Assembly: GCA_022824315.1 (NCBI GenBank)
Contig: JAJEAC010000086.1
Location: forward strand, 1 to 64,000
Direction: 5' to 3'
Length of the DNA: 64,000 nt
DNA from: Silicimonas sp.
Lineage (GTDB): Bacteria; Pseudomonadota; Alphaproteobacteria; Rhodobacterales; Rhodobacteraceae
Shown: piece after piece, positions 46,766 to 57,511 of the stretch
Layout of the letters: each line of letters begins with the position of its first letter
Numbering within the stretch: position 1 is the first letter of the stretch
Position numbers and translations under genes: made by a program
The notes under the pieces: generated by a model
The model's input: the letters and a program-made list of their open reading frames with translations, nothing else
Databases searched by the model: none
Told to the model about the DNA's origin: nothing

Positions 46766-49522
46766 TTGAGCGACATTCCCGAATCATCAGATGACGAAGT
46801 AGATCTCCCGCCTGCTCCGCCTGCTCCGCCGCGCTACGACGGCCCGACGGTTACGATCGAGGACGAGATGCGAACGTCGTACCTCGATTATTCGATGAGC
46901 GTGATCGTCTCCCGTGCCATTCCCGACCTGCGGGACGGATTGAAACCCGTGCATCGCCGAATTCTCTACGCTATGCACGAGACCGGGAACACGCATGACA
47001 AGCCATATCGCAAGTCTGCACGGCCGGTCGGCGACACCATGGGCAAGTACCACCCCCATGGTGACGGCGCCATCTACGACGCGCTCGTGCGCATGGCGCA
47101 GCCCTTCTCCATGTCGCTCCCGTTGCTTGACGGCCAAGGCAACTTTGGATCGATGGACGGCGACAACCCGGCCGCCATGCGGTACACCGAAGTCCGCATG
47201 GACCGGCCGGCCTCTGCCCTGCTGGCCGACATCGAGAAGGAAACTGTTGATTTTACGGACAATTACGATGGGAAGGACCAGGAGCCCACGGTCCTGCCCG
47301 TGCGCTTTCCGAACATGCTGGTCAACGGCGCGGGCGGGATTGCCGTCGGGATGGCAACCAACATTCCGCCACACAATCTGGGCGAGGTCGTCGATGCCAC
47401 GCTGGCGCTCATCGATGATCCCGACCTGTCTTCAGAGCGCCTGATCGAATTCGTGCCGGGGCCGGACTTCCCGACGGGCGGCCTGATCCTGGGCCGTTCC
47501 GGTTCTCGCAAGGCGTATCTGGAAGGCCGCGGAAGTGTCATTACCCGGGCCAAGACCCGCTTAGAAGAGGTGCGCAAGGATCGTTTCGCAATAATCGTCG
47601 ACGAAGTCCCCTATCAGGTCAACAAGGCGGCAATGATCGAGAAAATCGCGGAGCTCGTGCGCGAAAAGAGAATCGAGGGCATTTCTTCGGTTGCCGACGA
47701 AAGCGACCGGATCGGCGTGCGGGTGGTCATTGAACTCAAGCGCGATGCGACTCCCGAGGTCGTGTTGAACCAATTGTACCGTTTCACGCCGATGCAGACC
47801 TCCTTCGGCTGCAACATGCTGGCTTTGAACCACAGGCGCCCAGAGCAACTCACTCTCCGGGACTTTCTCTCTTGTTTCATAGAGTTCCGGGAAGAAGTCG
47901 TTGCGCGCCGCACTGCCTTCGACCTGCGCAAGGCGCGCGAGCGAAGCCACGTTCTTTGCGGCCTTGCAGTGGCCGTGTCCAACGTGGACGAAGTGGTTGC
48001 GACGATCCGGACCTCGGCAGACGCGGCGGAAGCGCGCACAAGGCTGATGGAGAGGCGATGGCCTGCCAGGGAAATTGCCGAGTACATTCGCCTGATCGAC
48101 GACCCCAGCCACATGGTCAACGAGGACGGCACGTACAACCTTTCAGAAGCCCAGGCCCGCGCAATTCTGGACTTGCGCCTGAACCGCCTCACGCAGATCG
48201 GCGTCAGGGAAGTCACTGACGAACTTGAAGAACTGGCCGCAAGCATCAAGGATTACTTGGATATCCTCTCATCCCGCGAACGCATCATGGCGATCATCTC
48301 GGACGAGCTCCGTGACGTCCAGGAACAATTCGCAGTGCCACGTCGCAGCGAAATCATCGATTGGGATGGCGATCTAGAGGACGAAGACCTGATCGAACGC
48401 GAGGACATGGTCGTCACCGTCACCGCGGAGGGGTACATCAAGAGAACGGCGCTGGCGGAATTCCGGTCTCAGAAACGCGGCGGCAAAGGCCTGTCCGGCG
48501 GCTCGCTCAAGGACGACGATGTTGTCACCACGCTGTTCGTGGCCAGCACACATGCCCAACTCCTGTTCTTCACGACAGACGGGATGGTGTACAAGCTCAA
48601 GACTTGGCGATTGCCGTTGGGCGGGCGCACTTCCCGAGGGAAGGCCATCGTCAACATCCTGCCGATTCCATCGGGTGTATCCATCGCTGCGATCATGCCG
48701 ACCGACCGTGACGAGGAGGAATGGGACCAATTGCAGATTTTCTTCGCGACTTCGGACGGCGACGTGCGGCGCAATGCCCTCAGCGACTTCACGAACGTCA
48801 AGGCAAATGGCAAGATCGCGATGAAGCTCCCAGATGAAGTATCTCTCGTAAATGTCAGAATATGCACAGAAAGCGATGACGTCATGCTTGTAACGGCACG
48901 AGGGCGCGCCATTCGCTTCCCGACAACCGCCGTGCGCGTATTCAAGGGCCGTGGCTCAACCGGTGTTCGCGGAATCAAGCTGGCTGACAGTGACCATGTC
49001 GTGTCCATGGCCGTGATCCGGCATTTCGAAGCCGACCCGGCCGAGCGGAGCGCCTACCTGAAACAGAGGCGCTTGGTGGCTGGCACGCCGGAAGACGAAG
49101 CGGACGCAGATGCAGATGACGACGCTCCCGGAGACGGTCAGCTTTCGACCGAGCGCTACGCGGAAATGTCCGCAGCCGAAGACCTGATCCTCACGATCAC
49201 GTCCGGCGGGACGGGAAAACTGTCTTCCAGTCACGGCTATCCCGTGCGTCAGCGTGGCGGCCAAGGTGTCATCGCAATGGACAAGGCCCTCCGCGACGGC
49301 CCGCTTGTCGCGTCGTTCCCCGTGGACATGTGCGACCAGATCATGCTTGCGACGTCGACCGGCCAATCCATCCGCGTTCCCATCGAGGACATTTCGTTCC
49401 GGTCCCGCACGGCTGGCGGTGTCAAGGTCCTGAATGCATCCGAAGGTGAAGAAGTCGTCTCGGTTGCAAGAATCGCAGATCAGGGTGAAGCGGAAAGCGA
49501 CGAACCAATTCCCGGCAACTGA
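46766..49522 (+). CDS. gyrA: DNA gyrase subunit A
   Basis: This 918-residue type II topoisomerase subunit is read from a TTG start (46766) after AAAGGCAACTCC. The active tyrosine is in [10 protein letters not shown]. The breakage-reunion core has [21 protein letters not shown] and the C-terminal DNA-wrapping domain has the GyrA box [11 protein letters not shown]. The residue aligned with E. coli Ser83 is Gly101 here and Asp87 is kept as Asp105, so the quinolone-binding water-metal bridge lacks its serine. An acidic insert ([13 protein letters not shown]) precedes the last blade. It is a single gene with trmFO next. Confidence 0.96.
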   Translation: MSDIPESSDDEVDLPPAPPAPPRYDGPTVTIEDEMRTSYLDYSMSVIVSRAIPDLRDGLKPVHRRILYAMHETGNTHDKPYRKSARPVGDTMGKYHPHGDGAIYDALVRMAQPFSMSLPLLDGQGNFGSMDGDNPAAMRYTEVRMDRPASALLADIEKETVDFTDNYDGKDQEPTVLPVRFPNMLVNGAGGIAVGMATNIPPHNLGEVVDATLALIDDPDLSSERLIEFVPGPDFPTGGLILGRSGSRKAYLEGRGSVITRAKTRLEEVRKDRFAIIVDEVPYQVNKAAMIEKIAELVREKRIEGISSVADESDRIGVRVVIELKRDATPEVVLNQLYRFTPMQTSFGCNMLALNHRRPEQLTLRDFLSCFIEFREEVVARRTAFDLRKARERSHVLCGLAVAVSNVDEVVATIRTSADAAEARTRLMERRWPAREIAEYIRLIDDPSHMVNEDGTYNLSEAQARAILDLRLNRLTQIGVREVTDELEELAASIKDYLDILSSRERIMAIISDELRDVQEQFAVPRRSEIIDWDGDLEDEDLIEREDMVVTVTAEGYIKRTALAEFRSQKRGGKGLSGGSLKDDDVVTTLFVASTHAQLLFFTTDGMVYKLKTWRLPLGGRTSRGKAIVNILPIPSGVSIAAIMPTDRDEEEWDQLQIFFATSDGDVRRNALSDFTNVKANGKIAMKLPDEVSLVNVRICTESDDVMLVTARGRAIRFPTTAVRVFKGRGSTGVRGIKLADSDHVVSMAVIRHFEADPAERSAYLKQRRLVAGTPEDEADADADDDAPGDGQLSTERYAEMSAAEDLILTITSGGTGKLSSSHGYPVRQRGGQGVIAMDKALRDGPLVASFPVDMCDQIMLATSTGQSIRVPIEDISFRSRTAGGVKVLNASEGEEVVSVARIADQGEAESDEPIPGN

Positions 49523-49706
49523 GCTTTCGCCGGAGCCTAGATTTCGCCCCGTCGTCGCCGGCATCCTCGGCCATCCTGCGCATTTGGCGCCTGGGGTTGG
49601 CGGAAGGTCCGAAACAGCTTGCCGCTTGCCACCACATGCGGGACCGTGCGCGAATGGAAGGGAGGCCCCTCTTTCAAATCCGTGCAGCGGGCACTACATC
49701 GCGGGC

Positions 49707-51062
49707 ATGTCGCATCCTCTTCATATCGTTGGCGGTGGCCTCGCAGGCTCCGAAGCTGCATGGCAGGCCGCCGAGCTGGGCGTCGAGGTTGTCTTGCACG
49801 AGATGCGGCCAGAGTGCGGAACCTTCGCCCACAAGACCGGAATGCTGGCTGAACTGGTTTGCTCGAATTCGTTTCGGTCTGACGACGATGAGCACAACGC
49901 CGTAGGTCTCCTGCACTGGGAGATGCGGCAAGCCGGCGGAATTGTCATCGAGGCAGGTGACCGTCACCGCCTCCCCGCTGGCGGTGCACTCGCGGTCGAC
50001 CGCGAAGCATTTGCAGACGCGGTGACGTCGAAGCTGCTGTCGCATTCGAATGTCACGCTCGAAAGGGGAGAGATCACCGATTTGCCCGACGACGGCCAAT
50101 GGATCTTCGCGACCGGCCCGCTTACCTCAAGCGCTCTTGGCGAAGCACTTCGGTCCGAAAACGGCGAGGAAAGCCTGGCCTTCTTTGATGCCATAGCTCC
50201 GATCGTTTACGCGGACAGCGTGGACATGTCCGTTGCCTGGGAGCAATCGCGCTACGACAAGGGCGAGACGGAAGACGAGCGCAAAGCCTATATCAACTGT
50301 CCAATGACGCGAGACCAGTACGAAGCCTTCGTGGATGCCCTGCTTCAAGCCGAAAAGACGGAGTTTCGCGTCGGGGAAACGGCACGGTATTTTGACGGCT
50401 GCCTGCCAATCGAGGTGATGGCCGAGCGCGGTCGCGAAACCCTCCGCCATGGACCGATGAAGCCGGTCGGACTGACCAATGCGCATGTACCGGATCAAAA
50501 GCCCCACGCCGTCGTTCAACTCAGACGCGACAACAAGCTTGGCACGCTGTTCAACATCGTAGGGTTCCAGACGAAGATGAAGTATGGCGCGCAAATTGAT
50601 GTTTTCAAAATGATTCCAGGATTGAACAGTGCCAGATTTGCTCGTCTTGGCGGCATTCACAGGAACACGTTCATCAATTCTCCCCGACTGCTCGACGAAC
50701 AGATGCGTCTTCGCTCAAAGCCACATATCCGGTTCGCGGGGCAAATCACCGGGGTCGAAGGCTACGTGGAATCCGCCGCAATGGGCTTGCTGGCAGGTCG
50801 TATGGCGGCCGCGACGATGACGGGTCGGTCACTCCCGCCCGCACCGTCGACGACAGCCATTGGTGCACTTGTCAATCATATAACCGGCGGTGCCGAGGCA
50901 CGTACCTTTCAGCCGATGAACGTCAATTTCGGTCTGTTCCCGGCCGTTGATGCCCGAGGGGGTCGGCGCGGACGCCGTGACCGTTACAAGGCATACACGG
51001 ACCGCGCCAAACGGGACTGGACGTCCTGGTTGGGGGCGAGCAGTCTTGGTGCCACTGAATAG
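49707..51062 (+). CDS. trmFO: tRNA U54 methyltransferase TrmFO (folate/FAD-dependent)
   Basis: ATG 49707 begins [25 protein letters not shown], the FAD-binding start. Conserved blocks include [44 protein letters not shown] and QTKMKYGAQ. TrmFO makes ribothymidine at position 54 of tRNA using methylenetetrahydrofolate and FADH2, replacing TrmA. The 451-residue length is normal. The frame is open far upstream, but only this start matches the family. It is preceded by 184 bp after gyrA and followed by the GFA gene. Confidence 0.96.
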   Translation: MSHPLHIVGGGLAGSEAAWQAAELGVEVVLHEMRPECGTFAHKTGMLAELVCSNSFRSDDDEHNAVGLLHWEMRQAGGIVIEAGDRHRLPAGGALAVDREAFADAVTSKLLSHSNVTLERGEITDLPDDGQWIFATGPLTSSALGEALRSENGEESLAFFDAIAPIVYADSVDMSVAWEQSRYDKGETEDERKAYINCPMTRDQYEAFVDALLQAEKTEFRVGETARYFDGCLPIEVMAERGRETLRHGPMKPVGLTNAHVPDQKPHAVVQLRRDNKLGTLFNIVGFQTKMKYGAQIDVFKMIPGLNSARFARLGGIHRNTFINSPRLLDEQMRLRSKPHIRFAGQITGVEGYVESAAMGLLAGRMAAATMTGRSLPPAPSTTAIGALVNHITGGAEARTFQPMNVNFGLFPAVDARGGRRGRRDRYKAYTDRAKRDWTSWLGASSLGATE

Positions 51063-51107
51063 CTGTTCACTCGTGCACCATACCCCGGATTGTCGTGGAG
51101 ATCCCAA

Positions 51108-51500
51108 ATGAGAGGCACATGCCATTGCGGACGCGTTGCTTGGACGCTCAATACGCCGCCAAAGTCTGCGACCGCTTGCAATTGCACCTTATGCAGCCGC
51201 TACGGCGTACTTTGGGCATATGGCTACATCGGCCATGACATCCACACGACAGGCGAAACGACGGGCTACCGGCGCGCAGATGGAGGGTCCATTGACTTTC
51301 ACTTCTGCCCGACATGCGGATGCCTCAGCCACTATGTTGCAACATCTGCCGGAAATGACGGCCGACATTGGACAGCCGTAAACTTGCGACTAACCGATCC
51401 AGAAAGGATGGCGGCATTGCCAATTCGTCACTTTGATGGCCTCGACAGCTTTGATGATCTTCCCTCGGACGGTCGAACCGTGAAAGACATGTGGTTCTAG
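51108..51500 (+). CDS. GFA-family (glutathione-dependent formaldehyde-activating-like) protein
   Basis: This 130-residue zinc protein begins MRGTCHCGRVAWTLNTP at ATG 51108, with GGAG upstream. The zinc cysteines of the GFA fold are CHC (residues 5-7), CNCTLC (about 22-27) and FCPTCGCL (about 65-72). The family includes enzymes that combine formaldehyde with glutathione, but most members have unknown roles. Length is typical. It lies 45 bp after trmFO in the same direction. A long stretch without clear genes follows. Confidence 0.88.
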   Translation: MRGTCHCGRVAWTLNTPPKSATACNCTLCSRYGVLWAYGYIGHDIHTTGETTGYRRADGGSIDFHFCPTCGCLSHYVATSAGNDGRHWTAVNLRLTDPERMAALPIRHFDGLDSFDDLPSDGRTVKDMWF

Positions 51501-52463
51501 CAAGGTGGAGTACAAGGGTTCATCAGATGCCAAGGTCACCCGGTGTTCGTTGGCGCCAGGACAGCGAACCTGATCGCCTCAGAACATTTGGAGCCCGCTC
51601 CAATCTACAAGATGCTCGCGCCGACGCTCTTGCGGTCACATGTCCTCGCCATCATTGCAACGAGTTGCAAGAGGGAGAATTGGTCGAAGAGGAGGGTGTG
51701 GCGAACAACGCTCGGTTCGCGAAGTTGAAGATTGAGTTTCTGAGGGATGCCGTCATGTGCCGCCGCGCGTTGGCAATTGCTGCTCGAATGGCGCGAGGCT
51801 CAAAGGAGATCGCTGAAATCATGGCCCTCGCGCAGCTTCAAGCGGACGCGCTGGTTACAGCAGACGAGAGGAATTCGGAATCCGCAGTCGCTCGTATCCA
51901 CCGCGTGAACAGACAAGCGGACTTTCGCAGTTCAATCCTAAACGGCAGCTTTGTCCGCATCATCCCGGTTCGGGCACCGGTTGCTTCGGTGTAAATCAGC
52001 ACGTTCCTCAAAAGGTCGGGCGTCCGGTTGCCGCTGGCTTTGGATACGCGTGCATTGCCGAACAGCAACATTGTCATGGTTGCGCACATGTGCTCGGGAC
52101 ATCGGACGGACCCAAGCTGACATGCCTGCGGGGCAGTTCTCCGACTTTCTGCACCGGCTGACGATTTGTCCCGGCGTTTGTCGAGGCACAGAGTCCACAT
52201 TTGTGATGCAAGGGAGGACCGCGTTAGGCTCCGTTGGCGGCCGCAATTTCCGTATGGGGCAGCATTTGGGGCCAATTGCGCCTATTGCTCGCGCCGCAGG
52301 CTAGAGGGCATGCAGAGCTTCGATCCCGGGTTGGTCACAAACTTCTACGGAGTATTCGGAGCAATCCCCGTTGCAAACTCTTCCTGGCCACGAGAAATAA
52401 CGCCACAGCGCGATTGACACGCGTCGTTGCGACGAAGTGCTCAATGCGGCCGAGGAGAGCGAA
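51501..52463. other. Long stretch without a recognisable gene
   Basis: Roughly 960 bp. One plus-strand frame around 51680-51960 (with ARMARGSKEIAEIMALAQLQ) has some coding character and a weak resemblance to the end of a PIN domain, but it lacks a credible start and catalytic residues. Other frames here look spurious. The ribosome site GAGGAG of the next gene is at its right end. Confidence 0.35.
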
Positions 52464-54038
52464 ATGGGACAAAGTGCTAAGGCCTGCATGGACGAGAAGT
52501 CTGATCCGGCAAGCTACGGTGTTGATGGTTGCAAAGGCGGATGGTTCTGGGTCGGGTTGAGACCTAGCGGAACGCCAAAATTTGGTGTTGCCGAAAGTCT
52601 CGCCAAGTTGGTCGACCGGGCCCGCGACACGGATCGGATCTTCGTGGACATACCCATCGGACTTCAAGCCGCACCTCGGAAATGCGACACGGTCGCCAGA
52701 AAATTACTTGGACGACCCAGAGCCAGCAGCGTGTTCCGTACACCTGCACGCGAGACATTGGACTGTTCGAGGTACAGGGATGCCAGCGAGCGAAACCACG
52801 CTATCACCGGCAAGAAACTGACGAAGCAGACGTTCGCCATCATGCCTAGGATCCGGGAGGTTGATGACCTCCTGCACGACAACCGAAGAGCTCGCAAGAT
52901 CGTTCGAGAAGTCCATCCGGAAGTCTGCTTCAGGGGATTTGCCGGGCGAGCCATGGAATTCAAAAAGGATACGCCGGATGGGTACACGGAACGAATTGCC
53001 GTACTTAGGAGCATACGACCAGATGTTGCGCGGGAGATCGAGGACATGGTCACTCGGTTTCGAGGCCCCGACGTTGCGCGCGACGATATTGTCGATGCAA
53101 TGGCTGCAGCGATCACCGCGGCAGCGGACCCTTCCCTCCAGCTTACGCTTCCGGAGGAGCCGGAACTGGACTCGCGAGGCCTGCCGATGGAAATGGTCTA
53201 TGCGGATGCATCCCTGAATAGTCGGGCAACCAAGAATGCATCCGGGAACATCAAGATCAACCCGGAACCCTACACGCTGATTGAAGAAAAGCTGGATGAA
53301 ATCGAGCACCAGAACTCCGTGCGGATCCTGCTCGCGGTAGAGTCAGGCAGTCGGGCTTGGGGGTTCCCATCGCCGGACAGCGACTATGACGTGCGTTTCC
53401 TTTATGCGCGGCCACGTGACTGGTATCTTTCGATCAATTCCCGTCGAGACGTGATCGAGTGCCCCATAGAGGGTGTGCTGGATATCAACGGCTGGGACAT
53501 CAAAAAAGCGCTCGGGCTGCTGCTGAAGGCCAATCCGGTCTTGTCAGAATGGCTGTGCTCGCCAATCCGCTACAAGGAGAACCAGGCATTCACGCAACGA
53601 CTGCGGGCGCTCGCCGACCGCATCGCATTCAAGCGGCCGGCGCGGTTCCATTACCTGCATCTCGGGAAGTCGGCGTACGATGCGAAAATCGGCAATCGCG
53701 AGACCATCGCGATAAAGAAGTACTTCTACGCGATCCGACCAGCGCTCGCGCTTCGCTGGCTGCGCGAACGCGAAGATCCCCCACCGATGGACCTGCCCGG
53801 ATTGCGCGCCGGCGTCCAGTTGGACCCAGGCGTAGATGACGCAGTCGAAAGGCTGGTGATTGCCAAGTCGGAAACTGCCGAACTCGGAACTGGTCCGCGC
53901 ATAGGTGATCTCGACAGATTCATTGAGGAGGAATTCACGCTTGCGAGCGCTGTCGACGTCCCGGATGGCGCCAGCAGTCCTGATCTTCTCGATGATGCGA
54001 ACCGCCTGTTCCGAGAAATCGTTGATGGCGACCTCTGA
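52464..54038 (+). CDS. DUF429 domain fused to an RlaP-type nucleotidyltransferase
   Basis: ATG 52464 follows GAGGAG by 7 nt and gives 524 residues. Residues 15-265 are a DUF429 domain, an RNase H-fold predicted nuclease, with YGVDGCKGGWFWVG, FVDIPIGL, EVHPEVCFRGFAG and RDDIVDAMAAAITAA. Residues 270-524 are a Pol-beta-type nucleotidyltransferase of the RlaP/YcgL kind, with the catalytic ESGSRAWGFPSPDSDYDVRFLY (G-S...D-x-D) and INGWDIKKALGLLLKANPVLSEWL. The two are normally separate proteins. Both active-site patterns look complete. RlaP relatives are tied to RNA repair by genome context, so a nuclease-plus-nucleotidyltransferase acting on RNA or nucleotides is possible. No ligase, kinase or toxin gene is nearby. 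Confidence 0.88.
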   Translation: MGQSAKACMDEKSDPASYGVDGCKGGWFWVGLRPSGTPKFGVAESLAKLVDRARDTDRIFVDIPIGLQAAPRKCDTVARKLLGRPRASSVFRTPARETLDCSRYRDASERNHAITGKKLTKQTFAIMPRIREVDDLLHDNRRARKIVREVHPEVCFRGFAGRAMEFKKDTPDGYTERIAVLRSIRPDVAREIEDMVTRFRGPDVARDDIVDAMAAAITAAADPSLQLTLPEEPELDSRGLPMEMVYADASLNSRATKNASGNIKINPEPYTLIEEKLDEIEHQNSVRILLAVESGSRAWGFPSPDSDYDVRFLYARPRDWYLSINSRRDVIECPIEGVLDINGWDIKKALGLLLKANPVLSEWLCSPIRYKENQAFTQRLRALADRIAFKRPARFHYLHLGKSAYDAKIGNRETIAIKKYFYAIRPALALRWLREREDPPPMDLPGLRAGVQLDPGVDDAVERLVIAKSETAELGTGPRIGDLDRFIEEEFTLASAVDVPDGASSPDLLDDANRLFREIVDGDL

Positions 54039-54589
54039 CCTTTGCACGGCAGGAGGTTGAGCGAACGAGGTTTGGCCACAATCCGGTCCATCCGTGCGCA
54101 ACAGCATCCAGAGCGAAGCCGCTGGCAATTTTCTCGCGACCACGTCCTTCATCCTGGATTCATCCTTGGCGTTGTCATCCGGCAATCCGGCGTCGTGAGT
54201 GCAGCTTCGGCAATTGACGGGGTGCCCTGGCCGTATCCTGCCACATGATGAGTCCGGGGACGTCCAGCGCAGCCATGCCTCCAAGCGAAAGGTCCCTTCG
54301 CAACGTCCCCGTTTGATATGACTCAAGAGGCATGAAGAAGGTGCTGCGCTTTGCTTCGATCAGCGCGCTGCCGCCTTGATCCTTGCCTGCAGTACCGGGC
54401 AATGACCCACAAGCTGGTTCCGCCTCAATTCAAGTTCGGCCGGTCGCCAGGCGTCGCTTCTGCGCGTCCTCTTGTTCGACATATCGTGAAATCTCAGTCT
54501 TGCACCTCGGGATGCCACCAACGGCACCATGGTCGATGCTGAGCAGAATCGGGATGGATTCCCATGCAAAGTTCACGTAGCCTGCCCGA
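54039..54589. other. Intergenic stretch, no gene recognised
   Basis: About 550 bp between the DUF429-RlaP gene and the methyltransferase. Several short minus-strand frames exist but none gives a recognisable protein, and no hairpin or repeat stands out. Confidence 0.4.
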
Positions 54590-55204
54590 ATGAGCGAAGG
54601 CCCTGAACACGACCTCTGGACGCCACACACGGTCGAAGAAACCCGGGACATCTACCGCAGATGGGCCAAGGAGTACGACAGGGACGTCTTGGGGTGGGGC
54701 TACGTCACCCCGACAAGAGTTGCGCGCGCGCTTCGCGCCGCCGGCGCGGACGTCAACCAGCCGACTCTCGACTTTGGATGCGGCACCGGATTGTCGGGAC
54801 AGGCCCTGGCGGCGGAAGGCTTCAAGCTGGTCGACGGCACAGACATCTCGCCCGAGATGCTCGCCAAGGCCAAGAAACGGGACCTTTACCGATCGGTTTG
54901 GCAGGGCCGTCCCGGGAAATGCGACGAAATCCAACCCGGCGACTACGCGGGAATCGTGGCTGCCGGCGTGGTCAGCATGGGCGCTGCGCCACCGGAGACG
55001 CTTGACCTCCTGGTTTCCTTGCTGACTCCAGGAAACCTCCTCGCATTTTCGTATAATGACGCGACCCTTGCAGACAGCGGCTACATGGATGCCCTGGATA
55101 CGGCCTGCAAGACCTCAGGCATGGCTCTCGTGTTTGAGGAGCACGGTCCGCACCTGCCGGAGAAGAAGGTCGAATCCACGGTTTACGTTCTGCAACGGAC
55201 GTGA
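54590..55204 (+). CDS. Class I SAM-dependent methyltransferase
   Basis: This 204-residue protein has the SAM-binding motif I LDFGCGTGLSGQALAAEGF (about residues 61-79) and motif II VDGTDISPEMLAKAK. The N-terminal WTPHTVEETRDIYRRWAKEYD is typical of small-molecule methyltransferases of the Methyltransf_11/25 group. The substrate is unknown. It starts at ATG 54590, and its stop overlaps the gluQRS GTG start, so the two are co-translated. A role in tRNA modification is possible from the coupling but not shown. Confidence 0.9.
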   Translation: MSEGPEHDLWTPHTVEETRDIYRRWAKEYDRDVLGWGYVTPTRVARALRAAGADVNQPTLDFGCGTGLSGQALAAEGFKLVDGTDISPEMLAKAKKRDLYRSVWQGRPGKCDEIQPGDYAGIVAAGVVSMGAAPPETLDLLVSLLTPGNLLAFSYNDATLADSGYMDALDTACKTSGMALVFEEHGPHLPEKKVESTVYVLQRT

Positions 55205-56100
55205 GAACGCGATTTGCACCGTCACCTACCGGGCCCTTGCACCTCGGTCACGCCTACTCCGCTCTGCGGGCCCATGACCTTGCCAAGGATGCGAGCGGAA
55301 CGTTCGTCCTGCGCATCGAAGACATTGATCGGGGACGTTCCCGCGAGGAATGGGAAGCGCAGATCCAGGAAGACCTGCGCTGGCTTGGCCTCTCGTGGGA
55401 GACCCCGGTGCTCCGCCAGTCCGAGCGGAGAGAGGCGTATCGCGCCGCGCTCGACAGTCTTTGGCAAAGGGGCCTGCTGTATGCCTGCACATGCAACCGA
55501 CGTGACGTTCTGTCCGCCGCCTCTGCTCCGAATGAAGGAGAGCCGCTCGTCGGACCTGACGGCATCGTGTATCCGGGCACTTGCCGTTCGAAACCGAGAG
55601 CGCACACGGTCCTGCCCGATGGCGTTGCGCTGCGTCTTGACATGTCTTTGGCACTGAATCAATTCCGGATGGAGCGATCCGGACACCGTGAAGCGGTGCC
55701 CGAGAACGACAGGTTCCGGGCATTTCAGGAAACGGGACGTGGTCCGAATGGCGAGACCGGGATCATCCACTCGTCATATGGACACCTCCAGAACAACATC
55801 GGCGACGTGGTTCTTGCCAGGCGGGACTTTGGCACGTCCTACCACTTGTCCGTCGTTGTCGACGACGCGTTCCAGGACATCACGCACGTCGTGCGCGGCG
55901 AGGACCTCTTTGACGCAACACTGATCCACGTTCTGCTCCAGCACCTGCTCGGTCTTGACGCGCCGATCTACGTGCATCACGAACTGGTGCGTGACGAGAC
56001 AGGAAGCCGCCTGGCGAAACGTCACGATTCAATGGCGATCTCTTCCTACAGGGAGGCAGGAGCCACTCCTGCCGACATCCGCAGTCTTGTTGGTCTCTGA
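55201..56100 (+). CDS. gluQRS: Glutamyl-Q tRNA(Asp) synthetase
   Basis: This 299-residue paralogue of the glutamyl-tRNA synthetase catalytic domain lacks the anticodon-binding part. It activates glutamate and attaches it to queuosine at position 34 of tRNA-Asp. The HIGH-type motif is SPTGPLHLGHAYSALRAHD and the KMSKS equivalent is LAKRHDSMA. Zinc ligands are in YACTCNRRD and YPGTCRSK. It starts with GTG at 55201 overlapping the methyltransferase stop. Length and single-domain form fit the GluQ family rather than GltX. Confidence 0.94.
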   Translation: MRTRFAPSPTGPLHLGHAYSALRAHDLAKDASGTFVLRIEDIDRGRSREEWEAQIQEDLRWLGLSWETPVLRQSERREAYRAALDSLWQRGLLYACTCNRRDVLSAASAPNEGEPLVGPDGIVYPGTCRSKPRAHTVLPDGVALRLDMSLALNQFRMERSGHREAVPENDRFRAFQETGRGPNGETGIIHSSYGHLQNNIGDVVLARRDFGTSYHLSVVVDDAFQDITHVVRGEDLFDATLIHVLLQHLLGLDAPIYVHHELVRDETGSRLAKRHDSMAISSYREAGATPADIRSLVGL

Positions 56101-56140
56101 AGGTTCGGGCGACCTGCGCACCTTCTTGCGGCATCGCTGG

Positions 56141-56509
56141 TCAGGCTGAAACCACTTCGGGCGCCATGAGCTCCACTTCCTCGTCCTGACGGACAGCGGT
56201 GTAGAAGCAGCTCTTTCGCCCCGTGTGGCAAGCCGGTCCGTTCTGGCGAACAAGCAAAAGCAGGCAGTCGCGATCGCAGTCGACCCGGACGTCGACCAGG
56301 GCCTGCGTATTGCCGGAGGTCTCTCCCTTGACCCAATACTCTTGACGCGACCGTGACCAGTATGTCACCCGGCCCGTCGACAGGGTCTTGGCAACGGCCT
56401 CTGCATTCATCCAGGCCATCATCAGGACCTCTCCCGTCCGATCATCCTGAGCGACAGCCGGGATCAAGCCCTTCTCGTTGTATTCCAGACTTGCAGGGTC
56501 GAAAGTCAT
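56141..56509 (-). CDS. hisI: Phosphoribosyl-AMP cyclohydrolase
   Basis: This 122-residue enzyme opens the adenine ring in the third step of histidine synthesis. Motifs seen are [65 protein letters not shown], with the zinc cysteines. It is the monofunctional form without the HisE part. The ATG at 56507-56509 ([15 protein letters not shown]) fits the family; the frame is open further upstream. It converges with gluQRS and is divergent from the Fe-S scaffold gene, an arrangement seen in Rhodobacterales relatives. Confidence 0.95.
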   Translation of the reverse strand: MTFDPASLEYNEKGLIPAVAQDDRTGEVLMMAWMNAEAVAKTLSTGRVTYWSRSRQEYWVKGETSGNTQALVDVRVDCDRDCLLLLVRQNGPACHTGRKSCFYTAVRQDEEVELMAPEVVSA

Positions 56510-56572
56510 GCGCCAATCCTTTTGACAACTAGCCGCAGTTCCTAGATATGGCGAGACACGCAAAGGGAAGCA

Positions 56573-57022
56573 ATGGCGGACAGCGATCTCATAAAGCTCT
56601 ATTCGGGCAGGATCCTTGAACTTGCTTCAGACATCCCGCTGACCGAGCGTCTGGAGGCCCCTGACAGCACGGTCCGGAAACGCTCACCCCTGTGCGGTTC
56701 CACCGTCACCGTCGATGTCGCGCTGGAAGAAGGCCGGATCTCGGCCTTTGGCCAAGACGTCAAGGCTTGCGCGTTGGGACAGGCGTCGGCCTCGATACTG
56801 GCACGCAATGTCATCGGGCTCACGCGAGCGGAGGTAGAGCGCGCTCGCGACCAGCTCCGCGCAATGCTCACGGACGGAGGTGCGGTTCCCGATGCACCGT
56901 TTCAGGACTTCAAGGTACTTGTGCCCGCTGCAGAATTCCGAAACCGGCATACATCAATCCTCCTTTCGCTTGATGCCACGGCGGACGCTGTGGCCGAAGC
57001 CGAGACCGCGGCCTGCGCCTAG
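56573..57022 (+). CDS. Iron-sulfur cluster assembly scaffold protein (IscU/NifU-like)
   Basis: This 149-residue protein is of the NifU-N/IscU superfamily. Two conserved cluster cysteines are visible, in [15 protein letters not shown] (about residue 41) and [13 protein letters not shown] (about residue 63). The third position seen in IscU is replaced by ARG-HIS near [11 protein letters not shown], the usual form in this alphaproteobacterial group. It starts at ATG 56573 ([12 protein letters not shown]). It is divergent from hisI, the local order known from Rhodobacterales. It may act as a scaffold or transfer protein; isc/suf partners are not in the window. Confidence 0.85.
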   Translation: MADSDLIKLYSGRILELASDIPLTERLEAPDSTVRKRSPLCGSTVTVDVALEEGRISAFGQDVKACALGQASASILARNVIGLTRAEVERARDQLRAMLTDGGAVPDAPFQDFKVLVPAAEFRNRHTSILLSLDATADAVAEAETAACA

Positions 57023-57405
57023 AGTAACGCCATCGCAGACGTGATGGCCTGCATTGAACTTCTGTCGGGCCCCTCGGCGTCCGTGGAGACTGGGCAACCC
57101 GCGAGACGACAGATGCGAGGCGACGGCCCGGGTTGCTCCGGAATGTCGGCATGAGACCACGAACAATGGCACAGGAAAGACAGGAGCGCCTCAGCGGACG
57201 AAAGCTCCGCCGCATCCGGCACTCGAACGACGAACGGGCAGAATTGCGCGATCAATCGCCGCACCGGAGGGCAGTGGAAGAATGCTGCCGCCCCGGTACC
57301 GGGACCGACGGCGGAACCACCTACGCGCTTGGCCGTGGCATGCCCGGCGGAGGCGCTGCGCACGGCGACCAGGAACATTTGGTGCGGATGCAATATCAGG
57401 GTTGA
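57023..57405. other. Intergenic stretch before the pst operon
   Basis: GC-rich, no gene recognised. The Pho-box array and the pstS ribosome site lie just to the right. Confidence 0.4.
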
Positions 57406-57438
57406 TTGTCATAAAATTATTACCAATCCGTCATACAA
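57406..57438 (+). promoter_or_regulatory. Pho-box-like array upstream of pstSCAB
   Basis: Three successive 11-bp units are TTGTCATAAAA, TTATTACCAAT and CCGTCATACAA, each with a CTGTCAT-like 7-mer and an A-rich spacer. It lies 74 bp before the pstS ATG. The first unit is identical to the first unit of the array facing phoU-phoB, supporting PhoB control of both loci. Confidence 0.7.
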
Positions 57439-57511
57439 GCTATGCGAAACGTCTTCAGTTTCCGCGCGAGGCCGCAAGGGGCGGTCTAAGCAGAATTCTC
57501 AGGAGAAACTC

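Noticed and set aside
51838-52275. Minus-strand frame with a phrase resembling SGNRTPDLLR
   Set aside because: This type of translation is seen repeatedly in spurious frames. It has no domain, start or context, so I do not call a gene.
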